Origin: Pararhizobium sp. IMCC3301
GTDB lineage: Bacteria > Pseudomonadota > Alphaproteobacteria > Rhizobiales > GCA-2746425
Assembly: GCF_030758315.1 (NCBI RefSeq)
Contig: NZ_CP132336.1
Location: forward strand, 682,001 to 746,000
Direction of reading: 5' to 3'
DNA: 64,000 nt
In this document: positions 52,583-62,114 of the stretch, piece after piece
Layout: each line of letters starts with the position of its first letter
How positions within the stretch are numbered: the first letter of the stretch is position 1
The notes under the pieces: model-generated
Told to the model about the DNA's origin: nothing
Database searches by the model: none
Seen by the model: the letters and a program-made list of their open reading frames with translations, nothing else
Translations under genes and position numbers: made by a program

Positions 52583-53938
52583 ATGATTTACCGCCAGTTC
52601 TGGCGTGCTGCGACACGTCGTGCTTTCATGGCAACCGCCTTGTCGGCTGTGGCCCTGACAAGCTTTGGCGCCGGCCCTGCCCGCGCCGCAGAAGCGCCCA
52701 TCACAATCGTCATCAATCAATCGCCCTGGTTCCCCGGGTTTCAGGCCGTCGTCGAAAAATACGTCGAAGAGACCGGCAACAAGGTCGAACTCGACATCAA
52801 TCCGTTTGCCGGCAGTCTGGAAAAGCAGCGCACCGCTGTGCGTGCCGATGAAAGCCCATTTGACATTCTCATCATGAATGCCGGATTTTTCGTCGAATTC
52901 TACACCGGCGGCTTTATGCAGCCGCTCAACGAAATCGACAGCTCGTTCTCACTGAGCCCGGACATTTATACGTTTGATGATTCCCCGTATTGGAATTCCG
53001 ACACGAAACGCATTGACCGTGAGAATGGTGATCTTCTCAGCATACCGATCAATCCCTTCATTCCAATTCTCCACTACCGCGCCGATCTCTACAAGGAAAA
53101 GGGACTGAGCGTTCCGGAAACCTGGGATGAATTGTATGCAAATGCCCAGGCATTGCACAATCCGCCCAAAATCTATGGCATGTCACAGCGCGGCCAGCGC
53201 GGTGCTTTCGATGTCACCTTTGACGTGTTTCCCTATATTCTGAGCCATGGCGGCGGTGTATTCGCCAGTCAGAAAACCGGTGATTATACCATCACAATCA
53301 ACAGCCCGGGAACGCTGGCCGGCATGGAGATGTATCTCAAGATTGCCAAAAATGCCGGACATCCTTCAACGGCAGGTCAGACCCAGACCAATGTCATCCA
53401 AAACATGTCAACCGGACGAGCCGGCCACATCATGGGTGTCCCCGCACCGGCCCTGTTTGACGATCCGTCCAAATCGGCGGTTGTCGGCAATGTCGATTAT
53501 ACAGCTCCGCCACGGACTGAAGATTATCCATCGTCCCCCGGTCTGGGCCACTGGCTTGGCGGGATTCCGAAGAACATCCCCGATGACCGCAAGCAGGCCG
53601 CGCTGGCCTTCCTGGGCTGGTTCCAGACTGACGAGGCTCAGATCGCCTATGCAGAAGCTGGCTCACCGCCCGTTTCCAAAAAGGTCATGACCTCGGCGAT
53701 GGCTGACAAGCCGGAATACCGCTACATGAAGGCTCTGGCTGCTGCGCTCCCCACGGCACAGCTGACCTTTGTCATCCCGGAAGCCTCTCAGGTTCTGGCG
53801 GTCACCGAATTGCGCTTCAATCAGGCAATTTCCGGCGAGTTGGAACTGAAAGAAGCACTCAACATGGCGGCAGCTGAAATCCACAAAATCATGACGGATT
53901 CAGGCTACGATGCGCCCGTCCTTGAGGATCTCAAATAG
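52583..53938 (+). CDS. ABC transporter extracellular solute-binding protein (CUT1-type)
   Basis: The 451-residue receptor has a leader whose TRRAFM (residues 11-16) fits the Tat twin-arginine motif, followed by a hydrophobic stretch ending at AARA-like PARAAEA. The mature part is a family 1 sugar-binding fold, with YVEETGNKVELDINPFAGSL, PEIYG-like PKIYGMSQRGQRG and KKQAALAFLGWF-type DRKQAALAFLGWFQTD. The start at 52583 has a GGGAGGA site. It is the first gene of the operon, and the ligand is likely a sulfated or neutral sugar. Confidence 0.88.
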   Translation: MIYRQFWRAATRRAFMATALSAVALTSFGAGPARAAEAPITIVINQSPWFPGFQAVVEKYVEETGNKVELDINPFAGSLEKQRTAVRADESPFDILIMNAGFFVEFYTGGFMQPLNEIDSSFSLSPDIYTFDDSPYWNSDTKRIDRENGDLLSIPINPFIPILHYRADLYKEKGLSVPETWDELYANAQALHNPPKIYGMSQRGQRGAFDVTFDVFPYILSHGGGVFASQKTGDYTITINSPGTLAGMEMYLKIAKNAGHPSTAGQTQTNVIQNMSTGRAGHIMGVPAPALFDDPSKSAVVGNVDYTAPPRTEDYPSSPGLGHWLGGIPKNIPDDRKQAALAFLGWFQTDEAQIAYAEAGSPPVSKKVMTSAMADKPEYRYMKALAAALPTAQLTFVIPEASQVLAVTELRFNQAISGELELKEALNMAAAEIHKIMTDSGYDAPVLEDLK

Positions 53939-53957
53939 GACCAATCTCCGAGGTTCT

Positions 53958-54013
53958 GTGGTCGCCTCCCCCCGAGCCGACCACGAAGGGCCGCCCGGCG
54001 CATTGCCGGGCGG
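53958..54013 (+). other. Two stem-loops between binding-protein and permease genes
   Basis: GTGGTCG/CGACCAC (53958-53984) and CCGCCCGGC/GCCGGGCGG (53991-54013, 9-bp perfect stem with a 5-base loop) follow the binding-protein gene. No U-run follows, so they more likely stabilise the upstream mRNA or attenuate it, as in malE-malF. Confidence 0.65.
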
Positions 54014-54043
54014 TGACCCGCAGTTGAGATGGAAAGCCGAGCT

Positions 54044-54922
54044 ATGATGTCAACGGACAAATTCTGGCGTTATGCGACCCTGTCTCCGGCCGTTATCCTG
54101 TTCCTGTTATTGACCGTTCTGCCGATGATCAATCTGCTGGTGTTGAGCTTCAACGAAGTGGAATGGGTCAACCGTGAAGCAATCTGGGAATGGGTCGGGC
54201 TGCGCAATTACCGCAAGCTGTTTGACGACACCCTGTTTCATGCCGGCATCTGGAACACCACCATTTTCGCGATTGTCGCCGTCGGCATTCAGATGCTTCT
54301 GGGGTTCGGCCTGGCGCTGCTGACAACATCTATCACCCGCGGCCGGCTGTTTTACCGCACAATATTCATCCTGCCAATCCTGGTACCCGGCATCATCATC
54401 GGTGCAATCTGGAAATTGCTCTACAGTTTCGATTTCGGCGTGTTCAATCAGGTGATGATTTTCTTTGGAGTCAACCCGGTGGACTGGCTTGGCGATTCCA
54501 CCTATGCGCTGGCGTCCGTGATTGTTGTCGATATCTGGCACTGGACACCGTTCTGTTTTCTGTTGTTGCTGGCCGGTCTGGAAAGCCTGCCGGAGGATAT
54601 CTACGAAGCCGCGAAAATCGACGGAGCAAGCGCCTGGCAGACTTTGCGCAGCATCACGCTGCCGCTGATGTTCCCGACCATTGTGGTGACGTTCATCTTC
54701 AGAATGATCCTCGCCTTCAAAGTGTTCGATGAAGTCTACCTTCTCACCGGCGGCGGCCCCGGCACTTCGACAGAAGTGATCAGTTTCACGATCTACCGGC
54801 GTTTCTTCACCGAAGATCAGGCAGGTTATGGTTCGGCGGTCTCTATAGCCACCTTTACCGTCATTGCCCTGTTGATTGCCATTGCCTCCCGGCTGGCGCG
54901 AAAGAAGGGAGAAGCGGCATGA
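54044..54922 (+). CDS. ABC sugar transporter permease (MalF-like)
   Basis: The roughly 292-residue membrane protein has six helices and the permease EAA loop EDIYEAAKIDGASAWQTLRS with ITLPLMFPTI after it, the contact site for the ATPase. The Met at 54044 was chosen because GGAAAG precedes it by seven bases; an ATG at 54029 is also in frame. It overlaps the next permease gene by four bases. Confidence 0.9.
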   Translation: MMSTDKFWRYATLSPAVILFLLLTVLPMINLLVLSFNEVEWVNREAIWEWVGLRNYRKLFDDTLFHAGIWNTTIFAIVAVGIQMLLGFGLALLTTSITRGRLFYRTIFILPILVPGIIIGAIWKLLYSFDFGVFNQVMIFFGVNPVDWLGDSTYALASVIVVDIWHWTPFCFLLLLAGLESLPEDIYEAAKIDGASAWQTLRSITLPLMFPTIVVTFIFRMILAFKVFDEVYLLTGGGPGTSTEVISFTIYRRFFTEDQAGYGSAVSIATFTVIALLIAIASRLARKKGEAA

Positions 54923-55740
54923 GTAACCGGCGGACCATCGCCAGCCACACGCTGCTGATCCTGTTTTCGATCATCGTCCTGTTTCCGTTTTTGTGGATCG
55001 TGGCGGCAAGCCTGAAAACACAGATCGATCTGCTGCTCGGCAAATTCTTCTTCGTCCCCAATCTGCAGGGTTACATCGATGTGCTGTTTTCCGGGACGTC
55101 CGATTTTATCCGCAATTTCAAGAATTCGTTGATCATCGGGCTGAGCAGCACTGCTCTTGTGCTCACCATTGCCACTCTGGCGGCCTATTCACTGTATCGG
55201 ATGCGCTGGCCGTCCTGGGTCATTCACACCCTGCTCGGCTGGTCGGTGGTGTTTCATATGGTGCCGCCGATCACTCTGGCCGGTGCCTGGTTCACAATGT
55301 TCCGTACAGTCGGCCTCGATAATACCCTGTTTGGCATCATCCTGGCTCACACAACACTCAATCTGCCGATGGCCTTGTGGATGATGGGCGTGTTCGTGCG
55401 GGATGTGCCCAGAGAAATGGTTGAAGCTGCCGAGATTGACGGCGCCACCACGCCGGAAATTCTGCGCTTTGTCATCATTCCGATTGTGCGTCCCGGCCTC
55501 GCCGCCACAGGTATTCTGAGTTTCATTTTCAGCTGGAACGAATTTGCGGTGGCGCTCAGCCTGACACAGCGTCAGACCGCGACAGTGCCGCTCGGCATCG
55601 GCAAATACGCCCAGGAAAATACCATTGCCTTCACAGAAATGGCCGCCGCATCAACCCTGTCGATCATTCCGGCGGTGGTTCTGCTGCTGGTGGCCCAGCG
55701 CTTCATCGTACGCGGCCTGACATCCGGCGCAGTCAAATAG
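54919..55740 (+). CDS. ABC sugar transporter permease (MalG-like)
   Basis: The 273-residue six-helix protein carries the EAA motif REMVEAAEIDGATTPEILRF with VIIPIVRPGLAA and the typical GILSFIFSWNEFAVALSL near the end. It starts inside the stop of the MalF-like gene (ATGA) and is followed after nine bases by the sulfatase. Confidence 0.9.
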   Translation: MSNRRTIASHTLLILFSIIVLFPFLWIVAASLKTQIDLLLGKFFFVPNLQGYIDVLFSGTSDFIRNFKNSLIIGLSSTALVLTIATLAAYSLYRMRWPSWVIHTLLGWSVVFHMVPPITLAGAWFTMFRTVGLDNTLFGIILAHTTLNLPMALWMMGVFVRDVPREMVEAAEIDGATTPEILRFVIIPIVRPGLAATGILSFIFSWNEFAVALSLTQRQTATVPLGIGKYAQENTIAFTEMAAASTLSIIPAVVLLLVAQRFIVRGLTSGAVK

Positions 55741-55749
55741 GAAACAATC

Positions 55750-57288
55750 ATGAAAACCGTCTTTGTTCTGTTCGACAGTCTGAACCGGCACCTGCTCTCG
55801 CCCTATGGCGGCACCCGCATTCCAACGCCGAATTTCGACAGGCTTGCCAAACGCTCGGTGACATTCGACAAGCACTATGTCGGCTCCATGCCCTGCATGC
55901 CGGCGCGCCGCGACATGCTGACGGGCCGCCTCAGCTTTCTGCATCGCAGCTGGGGGCCGATGGAACCGTTCGACAATGCCTTCCCGGAAATTCTGGCCGC
56001 TGAGAAAGACACGTATAGCCATCTGATCACCGATCATTTCCACTATTGGGAAGATGGTGGCGCGACCTATCACAACCGCTATGACAGCTATGAATTCATT
56101 CGCGGTCAGGAAGGCGATCCGTGGAAGGCCATGGTGCAACCGCATTGGGAGCGGCTGCGCGAGAAATATCACGACCACAATTTTTCAAAACAGCGCCGCA
56201 ACTACAAATCCCAGAACATGATCAACCGCGAATTCATCCGCGAAGAGGCAGAGTTTCCCTCGGTCCAGGTGTTTGATGCGGGGCTCGCTTTTCTGCAGCA
56301 GAACGCCGAGGCCGATAACTGGCTCGTCCAGATTGAAACATTCGACCCCCACGAACCGTTCTACGCCCCTGCCCGCTTCAGGGAAAACTTCAAAACCGAT
56401 TATGAAGGCCCGATTCTGGATTGGCCGCGCTATGGCCGGGTCGATGACCTGCCCGAGGAATGCGAAGAATTGCGCGCCAATTACTATGCCACGGTGGCGC
56501 TCTGCGATCATCAGCTCGGCCGCCTGCTGGATGAATTCGACGCCAAGAACCTGTGGGAGGATACTGCACTTGTGGTCACCACTGACCACGGATTTCTGCT
56601 CGGGGAACATGATTTCTGGGCCAAGAACCGCATGAACATCTATGAGGAAATTGCCCATATCCCGCTATTTGTGCATGATCCGCGGCGCGCTGACAAAGCC
56701 GGCTCGCGCTGCGACGCGCTGACCCAGACATCTGATATGGCGGCCACATTCATTGATCTGCATGGCGCAACCGAGCCTGCCGAGATGCAGTCCAATTCCC
56801 TGCTGCCGCTGATCGACGGATCACCCTCAAAGCGCGAGGCGGTGCTGTATGGCTATTTCGGCGGTGCAGTCAATATCACCGACGGACACCACACCTATCA
56901 TCGCTATCCGCCGGATCTGGCAACCCAGGAGATCAATCAATATACGCTGATGCCGACCCATATCTTTGATTTCTTCTCCCCGGAGGAACTGGCACAAGCG
57001 CAACTTGAACCGGCCATGGCATTCACCAAAGGTTCGCCTTTGTTGAAAGTTCCGGTCACGGCACGCTCGCCGATGTATGAGGTCTACGGGCCCGGAACAC
57101 TACTCGAGGACACGACAGTGTTGTTTGATCTGCAAAACGATCCGGGCCAGAACAACCCGATCGACGATCCGGCTATCGAGACCCGCCTGGCGGAAATGAT
57201 GTCCCGTCTGATGGCAGGTGTCGATGCACCGGCCGAAGCATTTGACCGGCTTGGCCTGACAAATTCAGGTGCTGCGGCAACACCGTGA
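55750..57288 (+). CDS. Type I sulfatase, cytoplasmic, in the ABC operon
   Basis: The 512-residue enzyme has the formylglycine motif CMPAR at residues 49-53, preceded by KHYVGSMP and followed by RRDMLTGRLSFLHRSWGPME. The second metal block is LVVTTDHGFLLGEHDFWAK. The N-terminus (MKTVFVLFDSLNRHLLSPYG) and these blocks match the enzyme at 38548, so the two are paralogues in different operons. No signal peptide is seen; the substrate is presumably imported by the flanking ABC system and desulfated inside. Its end overlaps the DUF4432 gene by four bases. Confidence 0.9.
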   Translation: MKTVFVLFDSLNRHLLSPYGGTRIPTPNFDRLAKRSVTFDKHYVGSMPCMPARRDMLTGRLSFLHRSWGPMEPFDNAFPEILAAEKDTYSHLITDHFHYWEDGGATYHNRYDSYEFIRGQEGDPWKAMVQPHWERLREKYHDHNFSKQRRNYKSQNMINREFIREEAEFPSVQVFDAGLAFLQQNAEADNWLVQIETFDPHEPFYAPARFRENFKTDYEGPILDWPRYGRVDDLPEECEELRANYYATVALCDHQLGRLLDEFDAKNLWEDTALVVTTDHGFLLGEHDFWAKNRMNIYEEIAHIPLFVHDPRRADKAGSRCDALTQTSDMAATFIDLHGATEPAEMQSNSLLPLIDGSPSKREAVLYGYFGGAVNITDGHHTYHRYPPDLATQEINQYTLMPTHIFDFFSPEELAQAQLEPAMAFTKGSPLLKVPVTARSPMYEVYGPGTLLEDTTVLFDLQNDPGQNNPIDDPAIETRLAEMMSRLMAGVDAPAEAFDRLGLTNSGAAATP

Positions 57289-58268
57289 CCCTTCATCAAT
57301 TACCCGCCAGGGATCAACTTAAATCCTATACCGGCGATTTGCGCCAGTTCGCATCCGTGCGCAAGATCGTGCTGGATGACGGGCCGGAAACCGGTCTGAG
57401 GGCGATGGCATTTTCCACCGGTGGCGGTCTCGATTTCTGGGTTCTCAGTGATCGCTCACTGGATATCGGACCGCTATGGTGGCGTGGCATGGCTGCCGCC
57501 TGGCAGCACCCCAGCGGCTATCTGGCACCGGCGCTGCATCACCCCAATGCCGATCAGGGAACCGGAATCGAGCGCGCCCTGTCTGGCTTTATGGTGAGTT
57601 GCGGGGCTGAACATATGCGCCAGCCGGCAAACGGCCATCCTTTGCATGGCAACCTGCCGCTGACACCGGCCCGCATCACCAGCTATGGCGAGAATTGGGA
57701 CGCCGCGGTGCCGCATCTGTTCTGCGAAGGAGAGGTGACAGTATCGCATCTTTCAAAATCGTCTTATCGCCTGACCCGCAGAATTGAGGCGCCGGTTGGC
57801 GGGGCCACGTTTCGCATTCTTGACCGGATCGAAAATATCGGGCTGCGACCGCAGGAACTGGCAATGCTTTACCACATCAATTTCGGCTTTCCTGCTGTTG
57901 GCCAGAACACTTCTGTTGAAATTGATGACATTGAGGTGCTGACTGTTGGCCTGCCTGATAAAACCGCCACCGAGCTGAAACCGCGTTTTGCCTGCCATGC
58001 CGTGGCCGGACCGGACACGGCCAGAACCATTCTCAAACGTCGCAGTAACGGACACTGGCCCGGCTTTCAGGCCGAAATCACAACGCAGACCGACCGGCTT
58101 CCCTATGTGCAGATCTGGGCTGATCCCCGGCCAGGGCGTAACATCGTGGCAATTGAACCGGCGACCAGTGACCGCCAGGATGACGGCACCAGCAAATCCG
58201 GCGATTTGCTGCATCCCGGACAGATCTGGACGTCACAACTTGATTTTGAATTTTCCTCGCCTGACTGA
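57285..58268 (+). CDS. DUF4432 aldose-epimerase-like protein
   Basis: The 327-residue protein fits DUF4432, a family with the galactose-mutarotase-like fold, with RSLDIGPLWWRGMAAAW, SGFMVSCGAEHMRQPANGHP, the His in LHGNLPLTPA, LAMLYHINFGFP and IEPATSDRQDDG. Mutarotases or related C-C isomerases act on free sugars. The start is a GTG overlapping the sulfatase stop (GTGA), so it is co-translated with the sulfatase. Its role may be to interconvert anomers of the desulfated sugar. The reaction is not known. Confidence 0.78.
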   Translation: MTLHQLPARDQLKSYTGDLRQFASVRKIVLDDGPETGLRAMAFSTGGGLDFWVLSDRSLDIGPLWWRGMAAAWQHPSGYLAPALHHPNADQGTGIERALSGFMVSCGAEHMRQPANGHPLHGNLPLTPARITSYGENWDAAVPHLFCEGEVTVSHLSKSSYRLTRRIEAPVGGATFRILDRIENIGLRPQELAMLYHINFGFPAVGQNTSVEIDDIEVLTVGLPDKTATELKPRFACHAVAGPDTARTILKRRSNGHWPGFQAEITTQTDRLPYVQIWADPRPGRNIVAIEPATSDRQDDGTSKSGDLLHPGQIWTSQLDFEFSSPD

Positions 58269-58303
58269 CCCGTCAGCCGAGATGGCCAGAAGTGGAGATC
58301 GTG

Positions 58304-59392
58304 ATGGCAAATGTAGCTCTTGAACATGTGAAAAAGGCGTTCGGACCGGTAACGATCATTCCTGACATTTCGCTGCAGATCGATGATGGCGAATTTGTCG
58401 TGCTGGTCGGTCCCTCAGGATGTGGAAAATCAACACTGCTGCGCATGATCGCGGGGCTGGAACCGATCAGCGGCGGCGACATTTCAATCGACGACAGAAT
58501 CGTCAACGACACGCCGGCACGGGATCGCGGCATCTCCATGGTGTTTCAGTCCTATGCGCTGTATCCGCATATGACCTCGGCGCAGAATATGAGTTTTTCG
58601 TTGCGCCTGCGCGGTGAAACCGACAGCGAGCAGAAAACCAAGGTGGAACGCGCTTCCGACATTCTCGGCCTGTCGCCCTATCTCGACCGGTTTCCCAAGC
58701 AACTGTCCGGCGGCCAGCGTCAGCGTGTGGCGATGGGCCGGGCCATTGTCCGCAAGCCGGAAGTGTTTTTGTTCGACGAACCACTGTCAAACCTTGACGC
58801 CAAGCTGCGTGTCAAAATGCGTGCGGAAATCAAGGAACTGCATCAGCGCCTGAAAACCACCATTGTCTATGTCACCCACGACCAGATCGAAGCCATGACC
58901 ATGGCCGACCGTATTGTCGTGCTGAAGGACGGTCATATCGAACAGGTCGGCGCACCGCTCGATCTGTATGATAATCCGGTCAACAAATTCGTCGGCTCCT
59001 TTCTCGGATCACCGGCGATGAATTTCCTCGACGCTGAAATGCCAGCCAGCGCCGGTCAGCCTGTCCGGTTCGAAGATGGCGACACCCTGCAGCTCGACGC
59101 ATTGTCGTGCTATCACGCCACCGGCCCGGTTCAACTCGGTATCCGGCCGGAAAGCTTCACTTTGCAATCGGAGGCCTCGGGCGACAGCATTCACGCCGAA
59201 GTGGTGGTCGTCGAACCCACCGGCTCGCAGACCGAGCTGGTGCTGCGCAAGGGCAAACACGAGCTCACCGCAACCTTCCAGAAGCGCCTCAGTGTCCGGC
59301 CCGGCGAAACTGTCCACCTGAAACCCGGCACCGAGCATCTGCACCTGTTCGATCAAACCACCGGCCTGCGGCTTCTAGCAGACGCTGCATGA
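58304..59392 (+). CDS. ABC sugar transporter ATPase (MalK/UgpC-like)
   Basis: The 362-residue ATPase has Walker A (GPSGCGKST), the signature LSGGQRQRVAMGRAI, Walker B (VFLFDEPLSNLD) and the switch His in TIVYVTHDQIEAMTMADR. The C-terminal MalK-type TOBE regulatory domain is present. It powers the permease pair upstream, being the last gene of the operon. The start at 58304 (MANVALEHVKKAFG) fits the family. Confidence 0.93.
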   Translation: MANVALEHVKKAFGPVTIIPDISLQIDDGEFVVLVGPSGCGKSTLLRMIAGLEPISGGDISIDDRIVNDTPARDRGISMVFQSYALYPHMTSAQNMSFSLRLRGETDSEQKTKVERASDILGLSPYLDRFPKQLSGGQRQRVAMGRAIVRKPEVFLFDEPLSNLDAKLRVKMRAEIKELHQRLKTTIVYVTHDQIEAMTMADRIVVLKDGHIEQVGAPLDLYDNPVNKFVGSFLGSPAMNFLDAEMPASAGQPVRFEDGDTLQLDALSCYHATGPVQLGIRPESFTLQSEASGDSIHAEVVVVEPTGSQTELVLRKGKHELTATFQKRLSVRPGETVHLKPGTEHLHLFDQTTGLRLLADAA

Positions 59393-59561
59393 AGCGCAGG
59401 CAGATGGAGTGATCGTAGCGCAGAAAACTGATCGGCTCCGTGACTGAATCGTTGCTGCGGAGCTTTGTGCGGACCTTCATCGGAAAAGTTAGAGCGTCAG
59501 CTCTATTGAAGGTGCGTTGCCATCGGACAATTCCCGGCAATGTCTGCTTTCGAAACGACTT

Positions 59562-60047
59562 TTAGCGCCCACGAATTCCATCGCATATGGACCGGCTGGA
59601 AAACACCTCGGTTACTAAACAGATGTCAATTTTCAGATGTGGCAAGCTGTCAGATGTTCTCTCGCGCGATGTTCCATTGGGACCAACGATACCCCGGATG
59701 CGCTTCCGGAAGTTTGAGAAGCTATCAAATGTCACAACGTCCACAGCTTCATCCAGATCCAGTGTCAGACAAAACCATCCGGGACGCCGCATTTCTGCGC
59801 CAACGACACTGGCCGTAAATGGTTGTGACAAATAAGAGCCCTGCACCCGTCCACCCGGTGTCCAACCGTCGGGTGGATGGTTTTTTATTGCTGCATGAAA
59901 TGTGTTCCAGTCCCGAAAACTGTAGGCGTGCGCCACCAGTTCAAGTGCATTTGCATGGCCAATTTTTGTTCCATGTTCGGCAAGTTGTGTGCGCAGGCGC
60001 TTGGCGGATGCTTTGGCCTCGGCCGCAGTTGGAAGAGGTTGGCTCAT
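59562..60047 (-). CDS. Glyoxalase-superfamily (Glyoxalase_8-like) protein
   Basis: The 161-residue protein opens with AAEAKASAKRLRTQLAEHGT, HANALELVAHAYSFRDWNTF and HAAIKNHP, the N-terminal signature of the Glyoxalase_8-type family, whose members are of unknown reaction. The middle segment VQGSYLSQPFTASVVGAEMR resembles a small barrel half. The start at 60047 (MSQPLPTAAEA) has a GGAGG site and an ATGA overlap with the MATE gene. Confidence 0.65.
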   Translation of the reverse strand: MSQPLPTAAEAKASAKRLRTQLAEHGTKIGHANALELVAHAYSFRDWNTFHAAIKNHPPDGWTPGGRVQGSYLSQPFTASVVGAEMRRPGWFCLTLDLDEAVDVVTFDSFSNFRKRIRGIVGPNGTSRERTSDSLPHLKIDICLVTEVFSSRSICDGIRGR

Positions 60048-61435
60048 GGAGTTTCCTCCGAAATCCCATGCAATACGCCCCAACGCAACGATTGGCGCTG
60101 TGCTGTGCGCGCCAGCACCGCGCCGGTCAGAATAAGCAACATCATTTCTGCGGCTGGGCCAGCGGTCCAGATGCCAATCTCTCCTATGGTGAACGTTAAA
60201 ATAAAGGTCAGCGGGAGTGCGAACAAATAGGGCTTGGAAAAGCCCAAAAGAGCGGCGCGGCCTGCGTCTCCAATTGCCTGAAAATAGGTTGCGATCATCA
60301 TGAGTGGGCCAGCCACGAAAAATAAAACGACAATGATAGGCAGGATGCGGGCGACCTCTGCAACGACGATAAGATCATCCACAAAAGCCTGCCCAATCTG
60401 CGCAGAAAAGACTGTCAATACAAGTTGTATGGAGGCGCAGTAAACAAAAGCCGCGCATACCGCGATCTTCAGACTGCTGTTCGACCGTTGCCACCGCCCC
60501 GCCCCAAAGTTGTTCCCGGTGATCGTCTGCATCGCTTGGGACAGGCCCAGAAGCGGTAAAAAGACAAAGGTCATAACCCGTGTGATGATGCCGTAAGCTG
60601 AAACTGTGCTTTCATAGATTGGGCTGTGGACAATTTGCAGCGCAGCCATGATCGCGGCAGACACAAGTGCTATGCCAATAAAGTTCAGGCTTTGCGGGGC
60701 CCCCAGGGCAAGCATGCGACCCCATGAATGGGTCAAGCTATGCTGAACAAGTGCTGACATGCGCAACTCGGTTGATCCTCGAATCCGAAATGCCACGATG
60801 ATCGCAAAGGCGAGCACCTGCGCCATCGCCGTGCCGTATGCTGATCCAGCGACACCCATATCCAGCAGTGCAATCAGCACATAGTTGAACCCGATATTTG
60901 CCAGCGAAACCAGCAGGCTCATCACAGCCATGAAACCGACCCGTCCTTCATTTCGCAAGGTGTCTGAATTGACAGACAACAAGAACAGGAGCGGTGAAAA
61001 CAACACTGTGATCCGCAGATAAACCAGCCCCATCTGCGCCAGGTCTTCTGACCCACTCGCAGCCAATGTGACGACTGTCGGACCGAAAAGCAGGAAAAGC
61101 AGGATCAGTACAGCCCCAAGTGCCAGTGCCAAACCATGTGCGCCTGCAAATACGCCACGAGCTTCGGCCAGACGATTGCCGCCGAGGTAGCGGGCCAACA
61201 GACTAGACATGCCGCTGGATACCAAAGTAGCAAGCGCAACGATCAGCATATAGATTGGAAACATAAGTGTGACCGCAGCCAGGGCATCCGGTCCAACATA
61301 GTAACCCAAAAACAAAGCATCAGCGACAGCCAGCAGCCCACTCATTTCTGTCACGAAAATGATCGGAAGCGCTGTCTTGAAATAAGTGAACCCCAAAGGT
61401 CCATCAAGAAACGTATTAGCTGGGGTGTCGGACAT
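60044..61435 (-). CDS. MATE-family efflux protein
   Basis: The roughly 463-residue protein has the 12 membrane helices of a MATE exporter (Na+/H+-coupled extrusion of cationic compounds). The two internally related halves begin FKTALPIIFVTEMSGLLAVA and LALGAPQSLNFIGIALVSAA, and ITGNNFGAGR and SLLARYLGG are typical. The start at 61435 (MSDTPANTFL) is preceded by GAGGAG; an upstream ATG adds 20 residues. The ATGA overlap with the glyoxalase-like gene suggests they are co-expressed, perhaps against a toxic compound. Confidence 0.88.
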   Translation of the reverse strand: MSDTPANTFLDGPLGFTYFKTALPIIFVTEMSGLLAVADALFLGYYVGPDALAAVTLMFPIYMLIVALATLVSSGMSSLLARYLGGNRLAEARGVFAGAHGLALALGAVLILLFLLFGPTVVTLAASGSEDLAQMGLVYLRITVLFSPLLFLLSVNSDTLRNEGRVGFMAVMSLLVSLANIGFNYVLIALLDMGVAGSAYGTAMAQVLAFAIIVAFRIRGSTELRMSALVQHSLTHSWGRMLALGAPQSLNFIGIALVSAAIMAALQIVHSPIYESTVSAYGIITRVMTFVFLPLLGLSQAMQTITGNNFGAGRWQRSNSSLKIAVCAAFVYCASIQLVLTVFSAQIGQAFVDDLIVVAEVARILPIIVVLFFVAGPLMMIATYFQAIGDAGRAALLGFSKPYLFALPLTFILTFTIGEIGIWTAGPAAEMMLLILTGAVLARTAQRQSLRWGVLHGISEETP

Positions 61436-62114
61436 GGCCCCGTACTCCTCGTGCAAAGGTCGCGCAAGATTAAGAACGGGAACCCGCATTACCATCCGCG
61501 CGAAAGACGTGGAGGACTACAAAGACAGTGTCATGCAGAACTTTACCAAGACAGAATTGTCAGCGGATGGCAGGCGTCAGCGGCCTCTCATCTGGTAACC
61601 GACCGACCTGAATTCGTCAAGACGGTCCCGTTCGCCCAAAAGAATTCAAACCGAGATACCGCCATAACACTGGCAAAGGCGCAACTACGCCCGCATCGCT
61701 CCCGGTCCGGCCCAATCCGCCCGTTCTCCCATCCCCGCGATCTGCCCCGTCAAACGCAAGGCGGGTGTCTGGGCGCAAGCGGTGGATTCGCACATATTTG
61801 GCAGGATCATCCATTCCAGCGCCCAGCAGCCCATCGAAGAAGCGACAACGGCCGGTGGGCATGCGGACAATGCAGATTGCAGATTGCGCATGGCTGCCAT
61901 ACCAAATCGGTATCTTCACATCCAGCTCTGATCGGCCCATCTTTATTGCAGTGCGGCATTGCAGTCGCAAAAACTCTGCTGGGAGGAGCCGGCCGTCAAA
62001 AACGGCGATCGGTTCGGCGCGCGTCAGGCTGGCAAGTGCCGACGCAAAACAGGTCTACGAAACGGGAGGGACAACGGCGCCCCGCAAGGTGCGTCCACAG
62101 GCAAGGAGCGTGTC
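61436..62114. other. Long stretch without a recognised gene
   Basis: This roughly 680-base region has open frames in several directions but none with family features or a good start. It ends in an AAGGAGCG ribosome-binding site for the gene at 62115. Confidence 0.5.
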
